Shown here in pieces: positions 1 to 9,500 of a DNA stretch of 22,373 nt. Each line of letters opens with the position of its first letter. Within the stretch, counting starts at the first letter, position 1. The notes under the pieces were generated by a model. That model made no database searches. It saw only the letters and a list, made by a program, of their open reading frames with translations, and was not told the origin of the DNA. Origin of the DNA: JAVXNW01 sp036645575 (GTDB lineage: Bacteria; Bacillota; Clostridia; Christensenellales; Aristaeellaceae); the NCBI GenBank assembly GCA_036645575.1, contig JAVXNW010000040.1:1-22373 (forward strand), read 5' to 3'. The position numbers and the translations under genes are program-made.

Positions 1-213
1 CTTCTCTTTCGGCGCGTGTTCGGTCGTAAAGGCATCCGACGTAAAAATAAACCGAAGGTCTTCTACGCCCTCGAGTTGCTTTTTTAGCTCCTGATAGGCA
101 TAAATAGAGAAACAGGCTGCGGCAATCGACAGATGATCGCCCCGCGCTATATTCTTGGTCAAATCGTCTTTGGCAATCGTCGTGACGTTGTCAATAATCG
201 TCATTTCTGTCAT
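1..213 (-). CDS. PLD-like/SNF2-type helicase, N-terminal 71 residues only (partial)
   Basis: The reading frame is open from the ATG at 213 to the window edge, so only the first 71 residues are seen. They start MTEMTIIDNV and include SIAAACFSIYAYQELKKQL and RFIFTSDAF. From memory this matches the N-terminus of large helicase-related proteins of mobile elements in Firmicutes, in which a phospholipase-D-like domain precedes a SNF2/DEAD ATPase; no ATPase motif is visible here. A GGAGG lies 7 nt before the ATG. It follows the repressor gene at 269-481 on the same strand with a 55-nt gap, so the two probably share a transcript. The helicase assignment rests on similarity of the N-terminal segment, not on catalytic motifs. 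A restriction or defence role is inference. Confidence 0.6.
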   Translation of the reverse strand, partial: MTEMTIIDNVTTIAKDDLTKNIARGDHLSIAAACFSIYAYQELKKQLEGVEDLRFIFTSDAFTTEHAPKEK

Positions 214-268
214 GTACAGCCTCCAAACCTCCGGTGTTGTCTCTGGCACTCAGAATCGTACTGATCCG

Positions 269-481
269 CTATTCATGACTGACGTGCATCGCCTCGATGA
301 TATCTCCGACGTCGCAGTTTAACGCACCACATATCTTGAGCAGAATATCCATGCTGACATGTTCGCCACGGTTCATTTTTGCTACCGTAGATTGGCTAAC
401 CCCTGCCATGGCGATGAGGTCCTTCTTTTTCATGTCCTTGTCAATCAGAAGCTTCCACAGCTTTTTATAGCTGACTTCCAT
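269..481 (-). CDS. Small Cro/CI-type helix-turn-helix repressor (70 aa)
   Basis: This is a single-domain DNA-binding protein of the compact Cro/CI type. It begins MEVSYKKLWKLLIDKDMKKK, then shows a helix-turn-helix around GVSQSTVAKMNRGEHV (about residues 27-42) and the usual tail DILLKICGALNCDVGDI. I chose the ATG at 481 rather than the in-frame GTG at 490, because a GAGGTGA sits 5 nt before the ATG and the family normally starts MEVSY or MKISY. Proteins like this often sit directly before helicase or methylase genes on mobile elements, and here the helicase gene follows on the same strand. It may repress its own promoter at 511-539; that is inferred, and no operator repeat was found. Length is normal for the family. 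Confidence 0.88.
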   Translation of the reverse strand: MEVSYKKLWKLLIDKDMKKKDLIAMAGVSQSTVAKMNRGEHVSMDILLKICGALNCDVGDIIEAMHVSHE

Positions 482-510
482 AGGTCTCACCTCGCTTGTT
501 CGATGTACGT

Positions 511-539
511 ATTATACCAGGTATGCCGGTGAAACACAA
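511..539 (-). promoter_or_regulatory. Extended -10 promoter for the repressor/helicase genes
   Basis: Read on the minus strand, a perfect TATAAT (511-516) is preceded by TGG, giving the extended -10 form TGnTATAAT. A weak -35 (TTGTGT, 534-539) lies 17 bp upstream. Transcription would start near 504, about 23 nt before the repressor ATG at 481. Confidence 0.72.
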
Positions 540-540
540 T

Positions 541-965
541 CGAAATATGTGAGTTCTCGCAGTAGCTTATTCATCGTGGACTACGTTTAGCGGTGTCTGC
601 ATATTCTCTCATTCTCATTTTTCAGTACAACCGGGCGAAGCGGCAGAACGTCATCATTGGCAAGCATGCGCTTCCATACCCCTACTGGACCCGTGTCCAC
701 CAGCAAGTTTGGAAAGCTTTTTCTGCTGGTACGATTGCCGCTATTGGACAAGGGGGTCTCGGATGAGGGGCTTGCGGCGCTGGCACCGTGGGCTGCCGCG
801 GATCGGATGGCGTGTCGGGGGGCTATTTGACGGTTACACTGAATCGGCGCATACGCCGGGGAGCGGTTGAAGTGCCTTGCGCGCGCGAGCCTTTCGTTGC
901 CCACTTGAAACCCCGGAAATGTTGAAAAAACCGACACAGAAGTTATCGGAAGATGAAATCGTGTA
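541..965. other. 425-nt stretch without a supported gene
   Basis: It lies between the repressor promoter (minus) and the kinase-operon promoter (plus). Open frames exist on both strands, but none has a ribosome site or a recognisable domain. One plus-strand frame stays open from about 632 and stops near 830 with no good start, so it may be a worn gene remnant. A weak 7-bp inverted repeat (ACCAGCA 699-705, TGCTGGT 724-730) is the only structure noticed. Confidence 0.5.
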
Positions 966-994
966 TTGACAGCTGTTTCCGGAAGTGCTATTCT
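966..994 (+). promoter_or_regulatory. Strong sigma-A-like promoter of the XRE/kinase operon
   Basis: A consensus -35 TTGACA (966-971) and a -10 TATTCT (989-994) are separated by 17 bp. TGC precedes the -10, so it is also an extended -10. The start site would be near 1001, about 36 nt before the ATG at 1037. Confidence 0.8.
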
Positions 995-1036
995 ACCCTC
1001 AAACAGCCGAATCACTTACAGCGGGGGGATGTTCCT

Positions 1037-1507
1037 ATGGCGGAAGAGGAGGAGAAAAGGCGGGTCGACGCGAGACAGAAACCCACGACCAGCGAATTGC
1101 TGAGCAAACTTTTTAAAACCAATAGCGTGGCGTGCTTTATCGAGCGCTATCAAGGGGCGCTGGTCGATCAGCGCTTTTCGGATTACCTTGCGGCGCTTTG
1201 CGACGCGCGCGGGGTGGTGCGGGAGCATGTGATCCGGCTTGCCGGGCTGGAACGCACCTACGGTCATCAAATTTTCCGGGGCGTTCGGAACCCTTCGCGC
1301 GATAAGGTGCTGCAATTGGCGTTCGGCTTCCAGATGGACGTGCCGGAGACGCAGAAGCTTCTGCGCGCGGCTAACCTAGCGCCGCTCTACCCGCGCGTGC
1401 GGCGGGACGCCGTCCTTTTGCACTGCATCAGCCAAAAGAAGGATTTTTTGACAACGCAGGGGATTCTAAACGACATGGGCTTGCCCTGTCTCGGCGACGA
1501 TGACTAA
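1037..1507 (+). CDS. XRE-like regulator paired with a Ser/Thr kinase (156 aa)
   Basis: This protein belongs to a family I recall from gut Clostridia, encoded directly before a transmembrane Ser/Thr kinase. The diagnostic core is FSDYLAALCDARGVVREHVI, then RTYGHQIFRGVRNPSRDKVLQLAFGF, which resembles a degenerate Cro/CI helix-turn-helix (about residues 50-105). A C-terminal part with YPRVRRDAVLLHC follows. The start is the ATG at 1037, because a run of Gs (GGGGGGA) lies about 7 nt upstream; the in-frame ATG at 953 precedes the promoter at 966-994 and cannot be used from it. The stop codon overlaps the kinase start by 8 nt (ATGACTAA), implying coupled translation. A role as DNA-binding partner or kinase substrate is inferred, not shown. 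Confidence 0.85.
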   Translation: MAEEEEKRRVDARQKPTTSELLSKLFKTNSVACFIERYQGALVDQRFSDYLAALCDARGVVREHVIRLAGLERTYGHQIFRGVRNPSRDKVLQLAFGFQMDVPETQKLLRAANLAPLYPRVRRDAVLLHCISQKKDFLTTQGILNDMGLPCLGDDD

Positions 1508-3182
1508 AGAAGCGATGCCGGTTTATCCGGAAAGTTTTTTTGAACGCTACGAACTGCTCTACTACCTTTCCGGGGATGGCCGCGTCGCGCTGGCAAAGGA
1601 AAAGCGCACCGGCATTCGCTGCGTGACGCGGGTCCGCCCCCGTGAGGCGGGACAGCGCGACGAGGGGGAGATCCTATCCGCGCTAAGCCACCCGGCGATA
1701 CCGCGCCTGATCGAACAGATCGAGGGGGAGCAGAGCGTCGTCTTGGTTCGCGAATACATCGCGGGTCAGACGCTCGCGAAATGGATCGAGGGCGAGCATT
1801 CCCGCTCGACCAAGCTGAATGTCTGCACGCAAATCTGCGATATTTTGATCTACCTGCACGAGCAACGCCCGCAGGTCATCCATCGCGACATCAAGCCGCA
1901 GAACGTGATCATCCGCCCGAACGGGGATGTGGCCTTGGTGGATTTTGACATCTCACGAAGGTACAAGCGGGACGAGCGGCACGACACCGTCTTCTTGGGA
2001 ACCCAAGGCTTCGCGCCGCCGGAGCAATACGGCTTTTCCCAGACCGACGCGCGGGCGGATATCTATTCGCTGGGGGCGTTGTTTCTGTGGATGTGCACGG
2101 GCGACACCGATCTTAGGCGGAATATCGCTTCGGTGTCCGACCGCTCGACTCGGCGGATCATCCAAAAATGTATGGCGCTCGACCCCGAAATGCGCTACAA
2201 AAACGCGCGAAGCCTGCGCTTTGCACTCATGAACGGCGCTAAAATCCAACGGCGCATCGCGCTTCTGGCGGCGGCGCTCGCCGCCTTGGCGCTCTGCGTC
2301 TTGGCCGGGCTGGGCTTTTACCGTTTCGGCCCGGTATCGTTTCAATCCCCGCTGGTGGCGGCGGCGTGCAAAAGCGCGCTCGGATTGCCGGAAGGCGCAT
2401 GGCTCAGCCGCGAAAAATTAAAGGGCGTTGAGGAGCTTTACTTTAGCGGCGATCAATTCTTCCCAAGCGATACGGCCTATTGGGGCGGCTGTTACGTCTA
2501 CGGGAACGAAAAGGATCTGGTCTACGGCATCGAGACGCTCGAGGATTTTCGAATGATGCCGAACCTAAAGTCGCTCTTCCTTGGCAGACAGGGATTTTCC
2601 GACCTGTCGCCGCTTCTGGAACTTGCGCTTCTGGAAAGGCTTGATCTGAACAGCATCGAAGGTCTGACTGATCTCTCCGTGCTGCCCCAATTGAAAAAGC
2701 TCTATCGCCTTGGCGTCGCGCTTCCCGGCAAGGCCGATCTCTCTCCCATCGCGGGTTGCGAAAGGCTGGGCGTCTTGAACCTCACGATCAATGGCGAGCA
2801 GGACGACGCCTTCCTGAGGGATTTGCGCGATCTGGATCAACTGCATATCTCTTCCCCCGACCTGAGCCGCGTGCTCTCTTATTTGCGCGGGAAAAGCATC
2901 ATGCTGATCCGCATCGTCGGCGCGACCTCCGAAAACATCCCTTATTTCGCCGAGATCGCCGGGCTTAAAAACTTGGATTTCTACTGGGGCAACCTGCAAA
3001 CCATGGAGGGGATTGAGGCTTGTCAGGCACTCGAGGGGATCCGGTTTAACAACACAATCGCGCCCGATCTCTCGCCGCTGTTGAAGCTGCCAAGGCTAAA
3101 CACCCTCACCGTGGACAGCCTCTCGAGCGAAAAGGCCGAGGAAATTCGGGATAAAGCCAAATTTTCAATCGTCATTTCTTAA
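1500..3182 (+). CDS. Transmembrane Ser/Thr protein kinase with leucine-rich outer domain (560 aa)
   Basis: An N-terminal Hanks-type kinase domain (about residues 15-245) is followed by one membrane helix (253-273) and an outer domain of about 285 residues. Kinase motifs are HRDIKPQN (128-135), DFD in place of DFG (148-150), a GTQGFAPPEQYGFS activation/P+1 segment (167-180) and DIYSLG (187-192). The position expected for the ATP-binding lysine (TGIRCVTRV) appears to be Arg44. Arginines before the membrane helix put the kinase inside and the C-terminus outside. The outer part has irregular leucine-rich repeats (LKSLFLG, LERLDLNSIEGL, LGVLNLTI, LKNLDFYWGNL), suggesting a ligand-binding solenoid. 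It is co-transcribed with the regulator gene, which it overlaps by 8 nt, and is closed by the terminator at 3206. Substrate and signal are unknown. Confidence 0.9.
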   Translation: MTKEAMPVYPESFFERYELLYYLSGDGRVALAKEKRTGIRCVTRVRPREAGQRDEGEILSALSHPAIPRLIEQIEGEQSVVLVREYIAGQTLAKWIEGEHSRSTKLNVCTQICDILIYLHEQRPQVIHRDIKPQNVIIRPNGDVALVDFDISRRYKRDERHDTVFLGTQGFAPPEQYGFSQTDARADIYSLGALFLWMCTGDTDLRRNIASVSDRSTRRIIQKCMALDPEMRYKNARSLRFALMNGAKIQRRIALLAAALAALALCVLAGLGFYRFGPVSFQSPLVAAACKSALGLPEGAWLSREKLKGVEELYFSGDQFFPSDTAYWGGCYVYGNEKDLVYGIETLEDFRMMPNLKSLFLGRQGFSDLSPLLELALLERLDLNSIEGLTDLSVLPQLKKLYRLGVALPGKADLSPIAGCERLGVLNLTINGEQDDAFLRDLRDLDQLHISSPDLSRVLSYLRGKSIMLIRIVGATSENIPYFAEIAGLKNLDFYWGNLQTMEGIEACQALEGIRFNNTIAPDLSPLLKLPRLNTLTVDSLSSEKAEEIRDKAKFSIVIS

Positions 3183-3205
3183 GAAAGCGGCAAAGGCGAT
3201 CCATC

Positions 3206-3239
3206 CCGGGGAGGGGCCATCGGCCCCTCCCCGGCTTTT
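3206..3239 (+). terminator. Rho-independent terminator of the kinase operon
   Basis: Perfect 13-bp arms (3206-3218 and 3222-3234, CCGGGGAGGGGCC and its complement) enclose a 3-nt loop and are followed by CTTTT. It lies 24 nt after the kinase stop codon. Confidence 0.85.
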
Positions 3240-3283
3240 AATTCCCGCGAAGACGCAAGCGAATCCCCGCGAAGGCGCAAGCG
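3240..3283. repeat. Tandem 22-bp direct repeat (two units)
   Basis: Units 3240-3261 and 3262-3283 share 20 of 22 bases (core CGCGAAGRCGCAAGCG). They sit directly after the kinase terminator, in the upstream region of the giant gene. A short inverted repeat follows (GTGTGC 3308-3313, GCACAC 3319-3324). Function is unknown; operator sites or a chance duplication are both possible. Confidence 0.6.
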
Positions 3284-3342
3284 AAAATTTGCATAACAAG
3301 CGAAAAAGTGTGCTGCGCGCACACCTATTTTTGGGTAATTCG

Positions 3343-3351
3343 TGGTAAAGT
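3343..3351 (+). promoter_or_regulatory. Possible extended -10 element for the giant gene
   Basis: TGGTAAAGT fits an extended -10 (TGn plus TAAAGT, 4 of 6 consensus bases) about 62 nt before the start codon. No acceptable -35 lies at the usual distance, so this is only a weak candidate. Confidence 0.25.
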
Positions 3352-3413
3352 CAAGGTAGCTCACAGAAGGGTTGCGCAGACGTTAAAAATGATACTTTGG
3401 AGGGGTTTGTTTT

Positions 3414-3524
3414 ATGAAGCGTCATGATGGGGGACAGTGGGATTCAGCTTTGACAAACGGGCGCCGGCTTGCCACGCTGGGGATTCTCTTGGCTTTGCTA
3501 TTTTTGGCGTGCCCCGCCTTCGCA
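3414..3524 (+). other. Signal peptide of the giant protein
   Basis: Basic residues (KR at 2-3, RR at 17-18) precede a hydrophobic core, TLGILLALLFLACP (21-34), and an AFA cleavage site after residue 37. This fits Sec export and signal peptidase I. The n-region is longer than usual. Confidence 0.85.
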
Positions 3525-6500
3525 GAGGGGACAATCGCCACAAATGTGACATTGAAAGAAGAATATGCCAAGTCGATTGCCGTGCGCGGCATGCAATTGA
3601 TCGACGTGCGGGAGTATGTTGCGTTTACGGGCGTTGACGCAGACGTTTGGCCCGACAACGCCGAACTGGTGTATGAAGAACAGAATCCAACGGTTATCTA
3701 CATCGGCATGGTGAAGCCGTGGCTGTGTAAAAGCGACTACTATGGCGGAACACAGACGGTTAAACTCGCCTTGAATAATGGGACTACCGATCAAAAAATT
3801 ATCGAACTGCCCTTTACAGTCAAGGGAGCCAATACCACGAGCACCTCCTTTATCGGCCTGCGTGAGAAGACGCACTTCAACCCGATCATGGCGTATGGCG
3901 AAAAACAGACGATCGACCTCGAATTGATGTCCGTCGCGATCGATGCAGCGGGGAATGAGACCCTCCCTGTCAAGATCAGCGATCCCGAGCAGTACGAATG
4001 CGACGTGTATGTAAATTTCATCTATAGCGATGGAGAGGTTCTTTCCGAAGAGCGGGCTTCTGCGGCGACCTTGGCATACGTCGAAGGAGATAAAGTTTTC
4101 CGCTTAACGCTGACCGTTCCCGCGTTGGAAGAGCTTCAAAGCAAAACGCTAAATGATATCTACCTTGATATCCAGCCCAAACGCAAGGCGGGTGCGCCCG
4201 CACTTGGCGAAGGCGTTCCTTTTTTCTGCAGCCTCTATAGCAGCATTGCTGTCGAGGAACTGTACGGTGATTCTACGACGATCGAGGAACTCTCCTCGCA
4301 CGCCTACCGTCTCGTCGCCTATGGCCCCGGTGACGAGCACGTATATGAGGGGGAGCCGCACAATTATGACGTGCATACTTGGGGGCTGGATCTTACGCCC
4401 GGCGATGAAGTCGTCGTCAGCGTCAAGGATGCTGTCAATTGCAGTGTCTCGGCGCTGGGTTGGGATTACGGGCAAGAAACCGCTTGCCTGAACGTCATTC
4501 CCAAAGGCTCGACGTATAGCTTTACCACCCTTTTCGCGGTGCGAAAAACAAACGGGACCCAGTTCTATCAGATCAAAAACTGCGGGGCGAAAGCGCTAAA
4601 TACTCTGCCCGAAAGTTATACCCTCTCGAACGGCACCATGATGCCCTTAAAGACCTTTTTTGACATTCCCCATAACGAGCGGGATCAGTACGATCTTACC
4701 TTCACTCAAGGAAATGCGGAAGGCGTGACATACGCACAGGCGGAATATGATGGGGATATCAACTTTGTCCGCGCGACCGGCTCGGGCAGTCCCATCGCGT
4801 TCTCGGCATATTCCACGTTGGGGCGGACTTCGCAAGGCGGGGAAGCGTATGCCAACCGATACGATCCGTTCGGCACCGTCCAATTGACGGTTGAGGACAC
4901 GGATGTTCTCCACCGCTATTGGCTGGAGGTGCAAAACGACGGGCTGACGCAGGCGACCTATGCGGGTCGTCATACCGTTACCGCCACGCTTTTCAGCGAC
5001 AGCGACGCCGGGGAACACCCGGTTGTGCTGAACGCAGCCGATTATGAATTCCTCGTCCGGGACATTGACGATACGGACGGGAACATCGTCGAAAAAGGCG
5101 GGGCGAGCGAACCGAGCTTTGTCGTTACTGCGGACGGCAAGCTAGCGATCAGCTACCAAGCGGCGGATACGATAGAGCCAGGCGTTAACTGGTCGTCCCT
5201 GCGCTTCTATGTCAAGAAAAAGGATGGCCCCTATTTGGCCAGCGGGGAAATCCATACCGCGCTCTACGAAAACCCAAGCGATTATTCCAAGATCACCGGC
5301 ATCGCGCTTGATCCCAGCAAGGGGGATTACAACGGCGGGCGGTTGGTGCTGAACGCAGAGAAAAACACCTTTACACTCTATTACACAATTCAGGGTGACT
5401 CGACGGAAGAAGAACTCAAAAGGTACACCTACGATCCGAACGAATATAGCCAATGGTTCAACGGCGCGATCAAGGCCGTTGCTACGCGCGCCGAAAACAG
5501 CACAGAAATTGTGGTGACGATCACCTACGATTCGACCGCAGAAAGTGAACTGACCTATGCCGGCGAATACCCCATCTACTTCAACGCTGCCATACTGCGC
5601 GATAACGGAGGGCTTCCCCTGTTCTGGATGGGCACGGATCTAAAATTCATCGTGCCGAATGCCGATGCGCAAGTCGCATTCGTGGACGCGGATATTGCGC
5701 TGCGCCGCCAATACAATCAGCGCGATATCGCGCTGGTGGGCGACATGCTTGGTACCTGGAAGACCGCGTTTGACACGGAGGGCAACATAATCGAGGGCGC
5801 GAACATTGCGGTCGATTACCTCTATTTAAAGGGCAATACTTGGGCGACTATGACCACTGCCGATCTTTTGAGCGACACTTTCCCGATCAAGGCGACCGCC
5901 CGAAGCTTGGCGAGCGGGGATTTCTATGCCGTCCATCCGGGCAAAGTGCGCATAAAGGTGACGGCGGGTGACAAGGCATTTACCTCGCGGGTGATCGAGA
6001 TTTTGCCGGCGAATCGGGCGGCGACAAAGGTCACCGCACCCGAAAAGACAGTCACCCTCTTCCGGGACGAAAGCCGACTACTTTCAAATCTCTTTCAGGC
6101 GGAGGACGGAGATATCTTCGCTGTCGAGATCGAGGGCGAAGCCGTGTCCACGAATGGGAGCGGCAACGCCATCGTTGGGTGCGCATCTGGCGCTTCGTCG
6201 ACGGTGCGCGCCATCCCGCCGTTCTACGCAAGCCCTGAGCATCCCGAAGTCACGGTGACCATATCGGATGGGCAAAACGACCACACCTTCTGCATCCCCT
6301 CGAAGGATTTCCCCAAGATAATGCAAAACGGGACGACAGAAACCATTAGCGACCTAGAATTTCTCTGGCTGACGGTAGCAGACGGCGAGGAAAGCTACGC
6401 TCCGCTGGACTTTAGCGAAGGAACAGGGAATACGGTCGAGGTCGTGACCGAATTGGGCGTGGACGCGACGCTCACAAAGAAAACCGGTACGACATTCGAC

Positions 6501-9500
6501 CTCGCGATTCAAGCTCAAAACGAGCGGAAAGACAACGGTTTCTTGGTGATTCGCGTGACCAGCGGCGGGAAAAGCTTCGATATCGAGCACATCATGCGCA
6601 TTTTCCCGAATGCAGAAGCTATGCCCACGATGAAGGATCTCGCGATCGATTACGACAAGACGGATATGGATGGATGCGCTTTTTCGGGCGTGCCCTTCAC
6701 GCATTACCTAAAGCCCGTGCCGACGACGGAGGGCGGAACGGTCGATTTGAGCGACTACGGATTTATCGCCAGCTACGAGGGCCTTGGAAGACCGGCGGAC
6801 GAAACAGATCAACCGACGGTGGCGATCGCAGATGGGCGCGTCGCGGTCACGGCGACCTATATCGCAGATCGCGGCGTGGACGTTTACGTCTACAGAAATT
6901 CGGATCAGGCGCATTGCTTCACTTACGGCATATGGCCAGGACTTGAGACGGCGCTGGGCGTCACGGACATTACAGATGCTCGGTGGACGGGCGACGCTGT
7001 AAAGACCGTCGCGGGCAAGAACTATTTGTTGCTAGACACGGAAGCGACTGCGGCGGCGACCTATATGGCGGGCGATGCCATATTGGAGAACATGTACGGC
7101 CATCTATTCTTTGAAGCCCCGAAAGCCGCCCCCGAGACCGGTTGGGTGCGCTACTTGGGCAGTCTGCCCGAGGGCTATCCGCTGGCCTATCAGGGAAGCT
7201 ATACGGTGAAAGCGGTGAACCCCGGCACGGTGCGCGTGATGTTCATGAAGTATCAAGACGACGGCAGTCACGTAAGCGCGTCCTCGCCGGAACTGATCGT
7301 GCCCACAATGCTGACGGGCATTACGCTGGGCGATATTCCGGCGGCCTTGGAATTCGACGCGACAGCGGAAACGCAGGCGACGCTGGATTTGAAGACGGCG
7401 GGGTATGTGACGATCGCGCCGAATGACGCGACCGAGCCGCTTGCGTATCTGTCGAGCGATGCAACCGTCGCGTCCGTGGATGAACAGGGCGTGGTGACGC
7501 CTGTGAAGCCGGGGACGGCGACGATTACGGTCAAGGCGGCGTTTGGCAAGACGGAGGGGATCGCGAAGACGCTTGAGTTGACCATCACCGCGAAGGGCTT
7601 GACGGATGATATGATTGCGGCGATTTCGAGCGTGGAATATACCGGGACGGCGCATGAACCTACGGTTACCGTTACGGCGAATAATCAGGTGCTAACTTTG
7701 AACACCGATTACACCGTTTCGTATGCGGACAATACGAACGTCGGCACGGCGACGGTCACTGTGACCGGCAAGGAAAACTACGCGGGCGTAGCGGTGGCGA
7801 ATTTCCAGATTACCGCGATAGCGCTGACGGAATCCATGGTTACCGGGGTTCCGACCGAGGAATCGTATACCGGTTCCCCGATCACGGGTACTTTGGTGGT
7901 CAATAATGGCCAGACGTCGCTTGTTTTGAACACCGATTACACCGTTGCCTACCAAAACAACGTGAACGCGGGCACGGCGACGGTTACGGTGACGGGCATC
8001 GGCAATTACGGCGGGGTGGTCACGAAGACTTTCACCATCGCAAAAAAAGCGCTGGCGGATGCCATGATCGCGGCTATCCCGGATCAGCCCTACACCGGCA
8101 ACGCAATCACGCCCGCGCTCGTGGTGACGGACGGAAATCGGGCGCTGGTTGTGGATGTCGATTATACCGTAGCGCATGAAGACAATACGAACGTTGGCAC
8201 AGATGCGGCAAAGGTAACGATTACCGCGAAAGAAGAGGGCAATTACAGCGGAACCGCCCAAAAGACCTTTGCCATCGTAGCGGCTTTGCAGGCTGCGCCG
8301 ACGAAGGTCACGGCGGTCGCGCCGACCGTCAGGGGCAAGGCAGACGGCAAACTCACCGGGTTGACCACCAGCATGGAATACAAAGCGGCGAGCGCGCAAG
8401 GTTATACGGCGGCAACCGGCACCGCAGTGACCGGACTTTCGGCGGGCGCGTATTTGGTGCGCTATGCGGCGGACGCAAACCATGCCGCCAGCCTCGACGC
8501 CACGGTCAATATCCCGGATGGGGCGGAGACCTTGACCGTAACCTTTGATCCCAATTACGCGGGCGCTTCGAAGATTCTGCGCAAGGGGCTTTCCTACAAC
8601 GCGAAGGTCAGCGCGCCGACGCTTTCCCGAGCGGGCTACAGCCTCGAAGGATGGTATAAGGAAAAGAATGAGTGGGATTTTACGACTAGTCAGGTGACGG
8701 AGAACATCACCTTGACGGCGAAGTGGACACCGAGCACCGGCATCCCCTACAAGGTCGAGCATTATCAGGAAGCGGTCGAGGGCGGGTATCCGCTGACGCC
8801 GACCGCCTCTGAGGATAAGCAAGGCACGGTGGATCAGGACACGGTTGCGGCGGTGAAGGCGTACGACGGCTTTACAGCCGAGGACTTTACGCAGAAGACG
8901 ATTGCGGCGGATGGATCGACCGTGGTCAAAATCTACTATACCCGTAATTTCTACACGCTGACATTCAAGGCGCAGGATGGTGACGGCGACTACGAAGAGC
9001 TGATGAGCGGCAAGGTAAAATTCGGCACGCCGATCAGCGCGCCCACCGTGCGCGTGGAAGGGCGGATCTTTACCGGGTGGGGCGAAGGGGTGACGATCCC
9101 CTCGACCATGCCGGCGGAGGACAAGACCTTCACGGCGACGACCATAGCGGCGGATGTCTCCTACACGGTGAACCACATGCAGCAGAACGTCACAGATGAG
9201 GACTACACGCTTTTCCAGACCGAAACCATCGTCGGCGCGAGCGGCGCACAGGCGGATAATTTGGCGAAAGCGGCGGTTAAGCGCTACGATGGGTTTACCT
9301 ATGATTGCGCAGAATTGAGCGGTACAACGCTGACGCTTCAATATACCCGCAACAGCTATGCGCTGACCATCGGAAGCAGCACAGGCGTAACGCTTGGCGA
9401 GGACACACAGGCGGCAAACCACAAGTTCGGCGCTACCGTCACGGTAAAGGCGACGGGCACAGCCGAAGGCTACAAGTGGCTGCGCTGGGAAAGTTCCGAC

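Noticed and set aside
587..1015. A 142-codon minus-strand frame
   Set aside because: It runs through the strong plus-strand promoter at 966-994, has no ribosome site and no recognisable domain.
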